From the IMG/VR virus record IMGVR_UViG_3300011407_000003, positions 1 to 21,772 of that record: 21,772 nt of DNA; one strand, written 5' to 3'. The notes under the pieces were generated by a model. It was not told the DNA's origin, did no database searches, and saw only the letters and a program-made list of their open reading frames with translations. Below are positions 5,456-14,274 of this stretch, piece by piece. Made by a program: the position numbers and the translations under genes. Origin of the DNA: a virus. Numbering within the stretch: the first letter of the stretch is position 1; each line of letters begins with the position of its first letter.

Positions 5456-7287
5456 ATTACCCAAAGAACAGGGAAGATAACGTAAAGTACAGAATTAAGC
5501 TGATGAAAGAGGCTCAGGATATGAAGTTCCGGGCTTCGGTTAAGAGGATATTCGAGGAGAATCCGTTATTTGCGTTTAATACGTTCTTTTGGACGTATGA
5601 TCCCAGGGAGAGTAAAGATAAAGATTTACCGTTCACGACGTATAAATATCAGGACGACTTCATTTTAGAGCTTAATCGGTGTATAGATGAAGGTGAGGAC
5701 TTCTTTTGTGATAAGAGTAGGGATATGGGTGTCACATGGATGGTAATAGGTGTGTTTGTGTGGAGGTTCTTGACTAAGAGGGGTGAGCAGCTTAAAATCG
5801 GTAGTTGGAAGCAGGAGTATGTGGATCGTTTGGGGGACATGAGTACGCACTTCGAGAAGATGCGGTATTTACTCTCTAAGTTGCCGAAGTGGCTCTTACC
5901 GGAGGGGTTTGACCTCAGTAAGCACTCTACTTTTATGAAGATTATCGCCCCCTCATTAAGTAATGCTTTAATCGGTGAAGCTACAAATGCTGATTTTGCA
6001 AGAGGTGGTCGTGAGAAGGCGATTGCTTTGGATGAATTCCAGTCGTGGGACATGGCCAATGAAGCGTGGAGGTCATGTTCGGACGCTACCAGGTGTAAGA
6101 TTGTTTTTGGCACACCCAAGGGTGCAGGCAACAAGTTTGCTGAATTGTCAAGGACTTCGGAGATTAAGTCAAAGCATAGGTTGAAGTGGTTCTTACATCC
6201 CAAGAAGGCTTATACTGGTAGGGATTATCTCAAGACTGTTGAGGATGCGAAGATAACAGACAGGATTGACGGGTATATTGTTCAGAAAGCAGAGAATCAG
6301 GAGGCCGCCCCTTCTGGGTGTTACATAGATCAGTATGGTAAGATCAGGAGTGAGTGGTATGATCGTGAGTGTGAGAGAAGGAGTCGTGAGGACATACTTG
6401 AGAACTTGGACTGTAATTACCTTACCTCTGGTAATCCGGTCTTTGACGTACTTAAGTGTGAAGAACGGATGCGCGATTGCAAGAGTCCTCTTAAGATTGG
6501 CGACCTTTTATGGAAAGTGCGCCCGATTTTTAATGAAAGTGGAACCTGTGTAAATAAAGAGCAGTTGTCTGTTGAGTTCTTAGAGAACATGAACGGGCTG
6601 TATCTTGTGTGGGAGTTACCTGAGGAAGGCTGGGAGAACGCTTATTCGATAAGTGCCGACGTAGCTGAGGGTCTAGAGCAGGGAGACTGGGATTCAGCCA
6701 GTGTCAGAAAGAGGTTTGTCAACCACGATGAAGATGTTCCTTTAACTGTCTGTACGCTTCATACACACATTAAACCCTTCGAGTTTGCCGAGGAACTAGC
6801 CAAACTAGGGTATTGGTACAAGAAAGCCTGGATAGCACCCGAAAGACAAGGAAATTCAGGTGGTGTAGTTATCAATGAGTTGTTAAAGATTTACACCAGA
6901 ATTTACCACAAAGAAGTCATTACTAAGGGTTATCCCCAGAGTACAGACAAGATCGGTTTCGACACTTCAAATAGGCACATGAAGGGGATGATTATAGGTG
7001 AGTTGTCTAAACAGATCGTTGAGGGGACTTTCCGAGACTACGACACTGATTTCTGGAAAGAATGTCTAACCTTCGTTAATAACGACGGCAAGATGGAGGC
7101 TCAGGGTAAGGGTAAAGGCGAGAAGTGCTTTGATGATAGGGTGATGGACAGGGCTATTAATGCGTGGGTTGATACGCAGTTGCCAAATCCTTACAGGACA
7201 AGAGGTAAGGTAAGAGAGACGGACTGGCAAGCGATCCAGAAAAAACATTATCAGAACAAGGCTTTGGTGGGATGGGTGGTTAGATGA
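5452..7287 (+). CDS. Terminase large subunit
   Basis: This 611-residue protein is the packaging motor and nuclease that moves phage DNA into the prohead. The ATPase half has a Walker A-like motif CDKSRDMGVT (86-95), a Walker B motif with acidic pair IALDEF (191-196; D194, E195) and the coupling motif FGTPKG (219-224). The nuclease half has the expected acidic residues: D403 in YSISADVAEG, E464 in APERQGNSGG, and D561/D562 in CFDDRVMDRAIN near the C-terminus. Length is in the normal range for the family. The ATG at 5452 overlaps the stop of the upstream membrane peptide, so it is translated by coupling. After the stop there is a short run of ACTAAT direct and inverted repeats (7288-7321) before the next gene. 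Confidence 0.95.
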   Translation: MNYPKNREDNVKYRIKLMKEAQDMKFRASVKRIFEENPLFAFNTFFWTYDPRESKDKDLPFTTYKYQDDFILELNRCIDEGEDFFCDKSRDMGVTWMVIGVFVWRFLTKRGEQLKIGSWKQEYVDRLGDMSTHFEKMRYLLSKLPKWLLPEGFDLSKHSTFMKIIAPSLSNALIGEATNADFARGGREKAIALDEFQSWDMANEAWRSCSDATRCKIVFGTPKGAGNKFAELSRTSEIKSKHRLKWFLHPKKAYTGRDYLKTVEDAKITDRIDGYIVQKAENQEAAPSGCYIDQYGKIRSEWYDRECERRSREDILENLDCNYLTSGNPVFDVLKCEERMRDCKSPLKIGDLLWKVRPIFNESGTCVNKEQLSVEFLENMNGLYLVWELPEEGWENAYSISADVAEGLEQGDWDSASVRKRFVNHDEDVPLTVCTLHTHIKPFEFAEELAKLGYWYKKAWIAPERQGNSGGVVINELLKIYTRIYHKEVITKGYPQSTDKIGFDTSNRHMKGMIIGELSKQIVEGTFRDYDTDFWKECLTFVNNDGKMEAQGKGKGEKCFDDRVMDRAINAWVDTQLPNPYRTRGKVRETDWQAIQKKHYQNKALVGWVVR

Positions 7288-7321
7288 ATACTAATCAAAT
7301 ACTAATCACTACTAAATTAGT

Positions 7322-7549
7322 ATGAAGAAGAGCAAGATAAAGACGTTCCTATATTCATGTGAGGACTGGGGGGGTGCTGTTTTTGTCATAGTCCGTTCCG
7401 CTTTTGTGAAGGTAGCAAGGAACAAGGTAGTATCTCTAACCAGCGATTTTGAGAAACCTTTGAAGAACTGGAAAGGTATCGTCTTAAACGAGGAAACCGA
7501 GAAGAAAGTAATGGAAACTCATAAATTGAATACTCTCTACTATGCCTGA
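7322..7549 (+). CDS. Small hypothetical protein between terminase and portal
   Basis: This 75-residue basic protein starts MKKSKIKTFLYSCEDWGGAV. One moderately hydrophobic stretch (AVFVIVRSAFVKVA) lies near residues 19-32, and the C-terminal half is charged. No family is recognised. The end overlaps the portal start by eight bases, which suggests co-translation. The stretch just upstream of the ATG holds three ACTAA-type repeats at 10-11 bp spacing and the palindrome ACTAAATTAGT. No clear ribosome binding site is seen. Confidence 0.7.
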   Translation: MKKSKIKTFLYSCEDWGGAVFVIVRSAFVKVARNKVVSLTSDFEKPLKNWKGIVLNEETEKKVMETHKLNTLYYA

Positions 7550-9566
7550 TGTCTTTGAGAAAGATATTGAGGTAGTTAATTCTCAGTCCACAGCTGAGGA
7601 GCAGAATGTAATTAAGAAGCTCTTTGAGTTGGTTGAGGCTAAGGCTAATCCCTGGAAGCTAGCCCACAACGAGATTGTTAAGGAGAATTACAATTTCTGC
7701 GAACTAAGGCAGTGGGACGGGGCCGATATGCAGCTTCTAGCCCTAGCTGACGTTCCTACTTTAGCCATAGACAGGATCAACAGAGGTTTAGACTATATCA
7801 ACGGTGTGAGGGCTAACACTGGTAACACAATGAAGATCGTCAAAAGAGAGCAAGGAGATGATAGGGTGGCCTCTCTTTTGCAGGCTTGCGCTGAATACGC
7901 TGAATACTGTGGGGATTTTCAGAAGCCCAGGGATGAGGCTTTTGATTCAATGGCCAAGACCGGAATGGGCTTGAGGGTCTTGGGCTATGACCCTACCGCA
8001 AGAGGTGGAATTGGCGAGTTGTGGTGTGAAAACTTCCCAGTTGAAGATTGTGGGTGGAGTAAGACAGCCTCAAAAGAATTGGATGATATTTCGTGGTGGT
8101 GGAGGAGAACAGTCCAGTCGTGGGAAGATGCTATGGCTGACAACCCTGAGAAGGCTGGAATCTTAAAGGGGATGAAGACTGTTTTAGCTTCCGAGTGGGA
8201 GAAGATTAAAGGCGGTAGTACGACAGGTTCTCTGGTTCAGGACTACGGTGCCTTGGTTACTTCCGGCGATCCTTCATTAAGTTACCAAGACCAAGTAGAT
8301 AAATACGAGTTCTGGCTTCGTCGAAGAATCCCCGTCCGTAAGATTGGTTCGATTCAGTTCATTCCTTTACCTGATGGAAACGTAATGCCCGTCCCGCAGG
8401 TCAGAGAGGAGGCCGTTGATTATAAGCCACAGGAGTTGGAGCAGGATTTAGGCGTATCTGTAAACGAGACGTGGGAACAGTTCATCGTAGCCTCAGCAGG
8501 GAATATGCAGAACGCTACATTGCTCAAGCAGTCTGTGTCTAAATACCCCTTCTCCCCTTTGGTCGGGATGTGCGCCGCGATGAAGAAAAGCGGTCAACCT
8601 TTCTCTTATGTCGAGATGGTTATTCCTCACCAAAAGAGAATCAATATAGCTTGGGCGCAGAAAACGACGTTTAATAATAAGGCGATCAAAGCCCCCCTAG
8701 CTATCAAGAATCTCGACCCAGCTATGATTGACTCGAAGATTCTCAACAGTCAGTTGGGCACTATCCTTGCAATCGGCCCGAACGAAGATGTTATCAATGT
8801 TAATATTACGCCCAACGTAGATTTACAAGCTATTGAGGAGGGTCAGTCTGCAAGAGAGGACATGGACTTCGCCGCCGCCTCTACTGAGCCGGTGTTAAGG
8901 GGTCAGTCTGGGTCACAGGATTCTGGGATTAAACTTTCGATGCAACAGAACGCGGCTGTTACACCTTTGAATAAATGGGTGAAGGCCGAGAAGTTAAGCG
9001 AGTTGGCTTTCTGGCGCAAGGCTTTGCATATAATCATAGCGGAGTTTTCACCTGAGAGGATGCAGAGGATTGTTGGGGACGAGAATTTCTTCAAGATTGT
9101 GATTGGCAAGATTGACCCAGTGAAGGGGATTCCATTACAACCCCCGTTACAGCTTCCCCTAAATGTCGATGTCGCCCATTACGACGTTGAGATTACGGAT
9201 TCAGCTTTGAGTGACTTCAACAAACAGCAATCCTTTAACGCGGTTGAGTCTTTGGTGTCTCTGAACGTTCCATTTACAGATTCATACCGAATCCAGAACG
9301 CCCCGATTAAGGACGTTGACAGTGCGATAGCTTCAAACGAGGAGGCAAGGAACGACATCATCAGACAACAGCAAATGATAATCGAAGGCTTACAGTCTCA
9401 GTTGGAGATGACGCAAAAATTGATCCCCACAGAGTCTAAGGTGGCTATGGGTCAAGCCGGAGCGAAGATGAAGAAAAGTTCAAATCAGAAAAAGAACGCC
9501 CAGACAGGAGCGTCCCAATCTCAAGCCGGGATGAGGTCTATGGTGGGTGGACAGAATTTCGGATAG
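7542..9566 (+). CDS. Portal protein, P22-like
   Basis: This 674-residue protein forms the ring at the unique head vertex through which DNA enters and leaves. The N-terminal part fits the P22-type portal family: a helical start, FCELRQWDGADMQ (residues about 51-63), PTLAIDRINRGLDYINGVRANTGN, then a D..V...L.....Y..Y....... region and GMGLRVLGYDP. The C-terminal region (from about 600) is glutamine-rich and helical (RQQQMIIEGLQSQLEMTQKL), as in the long C-terminal helices (barrel) of podovirus portals, and ends in a basic, Ser/Gln-rich tail. The position directly after the terminase is usual. The family call rests on pattern recall. Confidence 0.9.
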   Translation: MPDVFEKDIEVVNSQSTAEEQNVIKKLFELVEAKANPWKLAHNEIVKENYNFCELRQWDGADMQLLALADVPTLAIDRINRGLDYINGVRANTGNTMKIVKREQGDDRVASLLQACAEYAEYCGDFQKPRDEAFDSMAKTGMGLRVLGYDPTARGGIGELWCENFPVEDCGWSKTASKELDDISWWWRRTVQSWEDAMADNPEKAGILKGMKTVLASEWEKIKGGSTTGSLVQDYGALVTSGDPSLSYQDQVDKYEFWLRRRIPVRKIGSIQFIPLPDGNVMPVPQVREEAVDYKPQELEQDLGVSVNETWEQFIVASAGNMQNATLLKQSVSKYPFSPLVGMCAAMKKSGQPFSYVEMVIPHQKRINIAWAQKTTFNNKAIKAPLAIKNLDPAMIDSKILNSQLGTILAIGPNEDVINVNITPNVDLQAIEEGQSAREDMDFAAASTEPVLRGQSGSQDSGIKLSMQQNAAVTPLNKWVKAEKLSELAFWRKALHIIIAEFSPERMQRIVGDENFFKIVIGKIDPVKGIPLQPPLQLPLNVDVAHYDVEITDSALSDFNKQQSFNAVESLVSLNVPFTDSYRIQNAPIKDVDSAIASNEEARNDIIRQQQMIIEGLQSQLEMTQKLIPTESKVAMGQAGAKMKKSSNQKKNAQTGASQSQAGMRSMVGGQNFG

Positions 9567-9574
9567 GAGCATTT

Positions 9575-9832
9575 ATGGGGTGGTTTAACATATTCGGCAG
9601 TAAAACAAATAAACCAATCACTGATGTTGAAAAAACGGTGGTTTATTATGGTGTATGGATTGAGGATGTTACAAACGACAGACATTTGGATGGTTGGCAT
9701 CGTTTAAGCAAGGAAGAAATCTTTGCTACCCCATCAAAGGGTGTTGCGATGGCTTATGCAGAAGAAGTTTTATCCAAATTTAAAAATGATCCCAACATAC
9801 AAATTGAGGTCAGGCAATTTAGGGAATCGTAA
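9575..9832 (+). CDS. Small hypothetical protein between portal and scaffold
   Basis: This 85-residue protein starts MGWFNIFGSKTNKPITDVEK. It has a central VVYYGVWIEDVTNDRHLDGWHRLS segment and a helical end (AYAEEVLSKFKND). AGGAG lies about six bases upstream of the ATG. No family is recognised. Its base composition appears more AT-rich than its neighbours, which fits either a late insertion or ordinary variation. Confidence 0.8.
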   Translation: MGWFNIFGSKTNKPITDVEKTVVYYGVWIEDVTNDRHLDGWHRLSKEEIFATPSKGVAMAYAEEVLSKFKNDPNIQIEVRQFRES

Positions 9833-9875
9833 AGAAGTAAACTAACTCACAATTCAATAATCTAAGGAAACAGTC

Positions 9876-10706
9876 ATGGATTTAGACACGCAAGGTACGG
9901 TTACTGACGTTGCATCGGCTGCCCAAGTTGGGCAAGGTGCTGCTCAGCCCGCATCCGCTACGTCTGTCGATCCGAACATTTTACCCTTTGTAGTTGAACC
10001 ATCCGCTACGGAACAGCAAGGTCAAGGTGGCTTACCATCCGCTGACCCCAATGCCTCGCAAGGTGTTGATACTCAGAGTGCAACAGATGAACGGTTTAGG
10101 CAGATACAGTCGGAGAAGGACAGGGTATATTCTCAAAACCTAGCCCTCCAACAGCAGATGCAACAGCTTCAAGCGCAACAGGCGCAGTTCATGCAACAGT
10201 TCCAACCGCAAGTTCAAGCACCCGACAAGGCTACAAACCCTGTCGAGTATCTTGAATGGAAGATGGAACAGCAAAATAAGTTCCTCATCCAAGAAGCCAA
10301 CCGCCAGAATCAGGCACAGATTCAACAGATGCTTGCTGGCGCGGCTGAGATGCAGTGGACTAACTCTCATCCTGGGGTAGATGTCAATTCAGTAAAGGCA
10401 TTTAACCGGATGAACGGGATAGCCGAGTGGAACTTAGACGCAGGACATAAGCTGATGACGATGCCAAGCCAAGTTCAAAATGTTGCCCGTAACGCGATCA
10501 ATCAAACATTCAATGAAATCAGGAAACCTCAAAATGGGGCGAGTCCTATGAGGGGCGCGGCAAGTACGGGTCAAGGAGCGATTCAGTTAAGCTGGGAGAA
10601 GATGGCGCAAGCCTACAATCAAAATCCCAACATTGAATCAACTTGGAGTCCTGAACTAAAGAAGTTCTTTTGGGACGGGACAGCCCAACTTCAACGTCAG
10701 CAGTAG
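9876..10706 (+). CDS. Capsid scaffolding protein (probable)
   Basis: This 276-residue protein is placed between portal and major capsid protein, where scaffolds usually lie. The first 70 residues are low-complexity and rich in Ala, Gln, Ser and Pro. Residues about 72-125 form a glutamine-rich coiled coil (RFRQIQSEKDRVYSQNLALQ and QQMQQLQAQQAQFMQQF). A second helical part follows (EYLEWKMEQQNKFL), and the C-terminus holds the compact LSWEKMAQAYNQNPN. These traits fit internal scaffolds, which shape the head and are lost from mature capsids. GGAAACAG precedes the ATG. Confidence 0.75.
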   Translation: MDLDTQGTVTDVASAAQVGQGAAQPASATSVDPNILPFVVEPSATEQQGQGGLPSADPNASQGVDTQSATDERFRQIQSEKDRVYSQNLALQQQMQQLQAQQAQFMQQFQPQVQAPDKATNPVEYLEWKMEQQNKFLIQEANRQNQAQIQQMLAGAAEMQWTNSHPGVDVNSVKAFNRMNGIAEWNLDAGHKLMTMPSQVQNVARNAINQTFNEIRKPQNGASPMRGAASTGQGAIQLSWEKMAQAYNQNPNIESTWSPELKKFFWDGTAQLQRQQ

Positions 10707-10729
10707 GTAAGCTCCGAAAGGAGTAAATT

Positions 10730-11962
10730 ATGGCAATATCTTATGCGTCTACCCCCTTTACTTTCGTAGACAGTCAGTTTGGGTCGGCAAGCGCAAGCAA
10801 TATCAAGTCTCTGGTTAATGTTGTTGTTGACCGGAGATACCACAAGGAAGTCCAGAAAAAGACTTTCTTTCAGTCGCATGGAATGATCGGTGCAGACGTT
10901 TACAGCGAAGGCGACTTTGCTCAAACGGCTCCCGGACTTCCGGTAGTTCGTAAGACTGACCTCACCGCGCAACCTGGCGATACGATTAAGATGGGACTTC
11001 GTAAGAACCTGTCTTTTGCTATCTCGACTGGTACGACTGGCGGGACTCAGTTGGTGGACAGCGAAGTAGGATGGGATTTGGACAATCAGTTGGTGAAGGT
11101 CGAACAGTTCCGGCAGGGTGTTCGTACAAACGGTGGGATCAACTCTCAGCGTAATCCGTATGAACCCTTTGAACAGACGGAAGTGTCTCTGCTTTCTGAC
11201 TGGTCAGCCCAACAGAAAGACACATCCATTCTTTATGCGATGCACTACGGCTTCGGACATCACCTGCTCCGTAAGTACGGACACACCAACCTCGCCCCTA
11301 CGGCGGTTATCAATACCCTCTACGGTAATGATACCACGATGACCACATCTCGCACGATTGCGAATATGTTGGGCGCGGGAACGGACAACGTGAAGCCGGT
11401 TACATTTGAAATCGGCGAAGCGTACTGCCGTCAGGCAGAGTTCGATCCCATCTCGGTTGGCGGAGATTCGTACTGGGTCGCCCTCATTTCACCGAAGGCG
11501 AAACTGGCTCTCTACCAAGATGCGACATTCCGCTCTGCGGTTCAACACGCCCGCGAACGTAGCGTCGATAATCCACTGTTCAAGTACGGCGATGGTCTTA
11601 TCTACGGTAACTGCATCATCTTTACCTATGACAAGATTCGCACCATTCTTGGCGGGAACAATCCGGCTGGTCTGACGGTTTCCAACGATGTAATCACGGA
11701 AGCCGCTTATACCGGAATCGGTGGTGGTCTTGCTTCAACCGATCTTCACGCGACGTACTTCTTAGGTGCGAACGCTGTCGTTTGGGCTGACGGTATGTAC
11801 TCAATGGCAGAACGCATCCGAAGCGAGAACGACTACGGAAATATCATCGGTCGTGCAGTTGATGAGATTTTCGGAACGAAGCGGGCAGATTGGAAGAACG
11901 AAGGTGGGACTATCGACATCAACCAGTCACTGCTTCAAATTGTTAATTCAACCGTACTCTAA
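10730..11962 (+). CDS. Major capsid protein, N4-gp56 / DUF4043 type
   Basis: This 410-residue protein builds the head shell, presumably with an HK97-like fold. Recognised pieces are KKTFFQSHGMIGAD (about 43-56), DLTAQPGDTIKMGLRKNLSF (the family's DL....GD.I...L...L), VEQFRQGVRTNGGINSQRNP (the family's v.qfR...r..G....QR), and the long C-terminal part with YWVALISPKAKLAL. AGGAG lies six bases before the ATG. No distinct pro-peptide is seen. The stop overlaps the next start (TAATG). Confidence 0.9.
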   Translation: MAISYASTPFTFVDSQFGSASASNIKSLVNVVVDRRYHKEVQKKTFFQSHGMIGADVYSEGDFAQTAPGLPVVRKTDLTAQPGDTIKMGLRKNLSFAISTGTTGGTQLVDSEVGWDLDNQLVKVEQFRQGVRTNGGINSQRNPYEPFEQTEVSLLSDWSAQQKDTSILYAMHYGFGHHLLRKYGHTNLAPTAVINTLYGNDTTMTTSRTIANMLGAGTDNVKPVTFEIGEAYCRQAEFDPISVGGDSYWVALISPKAKLALYQDATFRSAVQHARERSVDNPLFKYGDGLIYGNCIIFTYDKIRTILGGNNPAGLTVSNDVITEAAYTGIGGGLASTDLHATYFLGANAVVWADGMYSMAERIRSENDYGNIIGRAVDEIFGTKRADWKNEGGTIDINQSLLQIVNSTVL

Positions 11963-12195
11963 TGGAAACAGTCATTCTTAGAAGCAAAATTGGGCCGACT
12001 CAATACACTTATCGTCCAGCTACCGGAGGTGATTATGGTATGCAGTATGGTAAGTTCGTGAGAGAGTTCACCATTGACAACAGCTTGAAAGTGACTGTTC
12101 CTAAACAAGAATGGGAACACTTGGAGGAATTGGACTTTGACCGCACCGCGGGACTAAAGTTCAAAAACTGCTTCCTTGTGATCCCACAACAATAA
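11962..12195 (+). CDS. Small hypothetical protein after the capsid gene
   Basis: This 77-residue protein, METVILRSKIGPTQYTYRPA onward, is mostly beta-prone with a few charged residues. It overlaps the capsid stop by one base (TAATG), has no ribosome binding site of its own and is probably coupled. No family is recognised. In this position it could be a capsid decoration protein or a head-completion protein, but only the neighbourhood suggests this. Confidence 0.75.
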   Translation: METVILRSKIGPTQYTYRPATGGDYGMQYGKFVREFTIDNSLKVTVPKQEWEHLEELDFDRTAGLKFKNCFLVIPQQ

Positions 12196-12207
12196 AAGGA
12201 AAAAGTC

Positions 12208-12534
12208 ATGGAAAAGATCAGTGCTGTCATTAAATGTAACGCGGGGGAATGGGTAGCTACTTTGTCGCTGCCTGTCGGTAAAGCTAAAGTCCTCCACTTT
12301 GCAAAGGAGAACAATTTCACGCTTGAGGTTGAAAAGGAGGTTACCTTCGTTGACCATTTCGGGAAAGTGAAGGTTCATCATCCTAATTGGCCTCAGCACC
12401 TTTTGGACAACTACAAGTTCCTGGAACTGGTAGAAGTCAAGAAGGAAGAAGCTATCGTCGCGCCCCATATTGTGGATAGGAAGGCCGAAGCCAAGAAAAA
12501 GAAAGGATCAGAAAATGAAAAAAGTAATCTTTAA
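12208..12534 (+). CDS. Hypothetical head-region protein with basic tail
   Basis: This 108-residue protein starts MEKISAVIKCNAGEWVATLS and has beta-prone repeats of hydrophobic and charged residues. The C-terminus is strongly charged (KAEAKKKKGSENEKSNL). AAAAGGAAAAA precedes the ATG. Its last 20 bases overlap the next gene in a different frame. No family is recognised. Confidence 0.8.
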   Translation: MEKISAVIKCNAGEWVATLSLPVGKAKVLHFAKENNFTLEVEKEVTFVDHFGKVKVHHPNWPQHLLDNYKFLELVEVKKEEAIVAPHIVDRKAEAKKKKGSENEKSNL

Positions 12535-12973
12535 GGCTGTGTCGGGGCTGATGCTCCTTGCGACCGTGTTTCTCTTTATCGGCGCGGGGAACTATCTCTC
12601 TGTTCCTCTTAGAGCGGGAAGTCCTCAGACATCAGTTGTTGTAACGTATGCTAACTCTCAGGTGGACACGCTTCGCTTCATACGCGAGCCGGGTCTGGCT
12701 GGACTATCGTTTGCACTTCGGGCGAAGGACTCTATGAGTCTTACCAGTGTTCGTGTGCGAAGGGTGGTCAACGGAGTAATGCTTGCTCCTGTCGCGGGAG
12801 ATACGATTATCACCACAGTCGTTTCGATAACAAACGATACACTCAAGATAGCGACGGTGACATTGGCACCGCTTTGTGATGAGTACAGGTTCTTCATCAC
12901 TTATGCGGCTTCTGCTAATGGCGTTACCACGCCTACTGTTGAGTACGTCTTCAACCGTCAGTATCAAGATTAG
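12515..12973 (+). CDS. Protein with N-terminal signal/membrane segment
   Basis: I place the start at ATG 12515, which has AAAGGA about eight bases upstream, giving 152 residues; longer in-frame readings lack this. The N-terminus has MKK, then about 20 hydrophobic residues (GLMLLATVFLFIGAGN), which fits a signal peptide or a membrane anchor. The rest is beta-rich: VVVTYANSQVDTLRF, then SMSLTSVRVRRVVNGVM and later TIITTVVSITNDTLKIATVT. No family is recognised. Placed between head genes and adaptors, it could be a minor virion protein. A hydrophobic export-like start is unusual for such a protein. Confidence 0.8.
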   Translation: MKKVIFKAVSGLMLLATVFLFIGAGNYLSVPLRAGSPQTSVVVTYANSQVDTLRFIREPGLAGLSFALRAKDSMSLTSVRVRRVVNGVMLAPVAGDTIITTVVSITNDTLKIATVTLAPLCDEYRFFITYAASANGVTTPTVEYVFNRQYQD

Positions 12974-12976
12974 AAG

Positions 12977-13582
12977 ATGGCCACTGCCCAAGATATAGTA
13001 AACGAGTGGGCGGCGGGTGATGAGGACAAGCAGCAGCTAGTAATCCGTAGTGGGTTGCCCTTGAGATGGTTAAATCAGGGGCAACTCCGCTACTTCGATA
13101 AAAGCGAAGTGCTGCGCGGTGTCTGGACTCCAACTATCACCTCGTCTGGGAACATCGCCCTACCGAGTGATTTCTTAAGGGAATTTCCCAATAGAGTTAA
13201 ACGGGATGTTTCTGATTCGTCTGATTTGCCTCTGGGGAAGATTGATTACCCAGACGCTAATCTGATGGACTTTTCAGCGTTGACTCATTACTCAATCTGG
13301 AATGGGACGCTCTATGTTTGGTCAGCCGGAGCGTGTACCCCGTCCGTTCCATACATTAAGAAGCCAGCCGTACTAGCTTCGTTCGCAAGTGATTTGAGTG
13401 TCCCGACCGAGTTCCAGCATAATCTGATTATCTATCTCGACGCTCACTGGGTGAAGATTCAGAAAGATTTAGCCGGACATTACGCTCTGATGAAAGAGTT
13501 TGATAATCAAGCCCGTCAGGATGGGGTAATGAACATAATCAGGAATAATCAAATTCCGACGATAAGGGGGAGTTGGTTCTAA
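12977..13582 (+). CDS. Head-tail adaptor-like protein 1
   Basis: This 201-residue protein has WLNQGQLRYFDKSEVLRG (31-48), TPTITSSGNIALPSDF (51-66) and HYSIWNGTLYVWS in the middle, then a helical C-terminal half. This layout is typical of podovirus adaptor proteins that sit between portal and tail (the SU10/phiEco32-like kind); the family call is from memory. Several segments line up with the next protein, so the two look like paralogues. The stop overlaps the next start by one base (TAATG). AGAAG lies close to the ATG. Confidence 0.65.
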   Translation: MATAQDIVNEWAAGDEDKQQLVIRSGLPLRWLNQGQLRYFDKSEVLRGVWTPTITSSGNIALPSDFLREFPNRVKRDVSDSSDLPLGKIDYPDANLMDFSALTHYSIWNGTLYVWSAGACTPSVPYIKKPAVLASFASDLSVPTEFQHNLIIYLDAHWVKIQKDLAGHYALMKEFDNQARQDGVMNIIRNNQIPTIRGSWF

Positions 13583-14274
13583 TGCCTGACACTACTCCTG
13601 TTGCAAACCAGATTAACATAAACCTATCTCTACTCTTAGAGGATGCCGTTTATGACGCTGACAATGGTTTAGCCGCAGCGTTAGACGGTGTAATCTACAC
13701 AGGAGTTAAGAGGAATAAGTACGTCGCAGAAGCCGAGAGAGAGTTGGTTTTAACCCTAACCAATAGGCTTGGTTATGAGAAAGCCACAGAAGCATTACAG
13801 GGTGCTATGGTCAGCGCCACGATCACAACTTCAAGTTCGGGTGCGTCAGTACCAAAGAATTTCATCTGCCCGTCTAAATTAACATTTAGTAATATTGACG
13901 CGCAGTATGTTTCAACCAAATCTAAGCTAGACCAAGACTTAGACCCGTACTTAAATTACGGATATACGATTTCGGGCGGGAAGATTTACTTTTACAAGAG
14001 AGTTGCAAGTGTAATGACAATCTCAAACGGAGAGTCAGCGACGTTCCTGTATTTCGGTGTGCAGAGGACTGATTCAACCACAGGTTCAGATGTTTCTGTT
14101 AATACCGCGCCAGACATTGCGATAGATGCAAGGTGGAATGATTTCCTGACACTGTACGCTGCGGCAAGGGCTTCGTTTGATTCGGTGAGTGCTATTGCAG
14201 ACCCAGACCCGACAATGGTAGAAAAGGGAAACAGATTTATGGCTATGGCTATGGAGAAGTTACCGCATGGGTAA
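13582..14274 (+). CDS. Head-tail adaptor-like protein 2
   Basis: I choose ATG 13582 (MPDTTPVANQININLSLLLE), nine bases after GGGGGAG; a TTG three codons earlier is less likely. It gives 230 residues. The stretch YEKATEALQGAMVSATITTS (65-84), then SSGASVPKNF and GYTISGGKIYFYK, parallels the previous protein. The C-terminal half is helical (NDFLTLYAAARASFDSVSA). It probably also forms part of the collar between portal and tail. It overlaps the next gene by eight bases. Confidence 0.65.
   Translation: MPDTTPVANQININLSLLLEDAVYDADNGLAAALDGVIYTGVKRNKYVAEAERELVLTLTNRLGYEKATEALQGAMVSATITTSSSGASVPKNFICPSKLTFSNIDAQYVSTKSKLDQDLDPYLNYGYTISGGKIYFYKRVASVMTISNGESATFLYFGVQRTDSTTGSDVSVNTAPDIAIDARWNDFLTLYAAARASFDSVSAIADPDPTMVEKGNRFMAMAMEKLPHG

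Noticed and set aside
7288-7321. ACTAAT direct repeats and the palindrome ACTAAATTAGT before the 75-residue gene
   Set aside because: Too short and AT-rich to call an operator; noted in the gene entry only.
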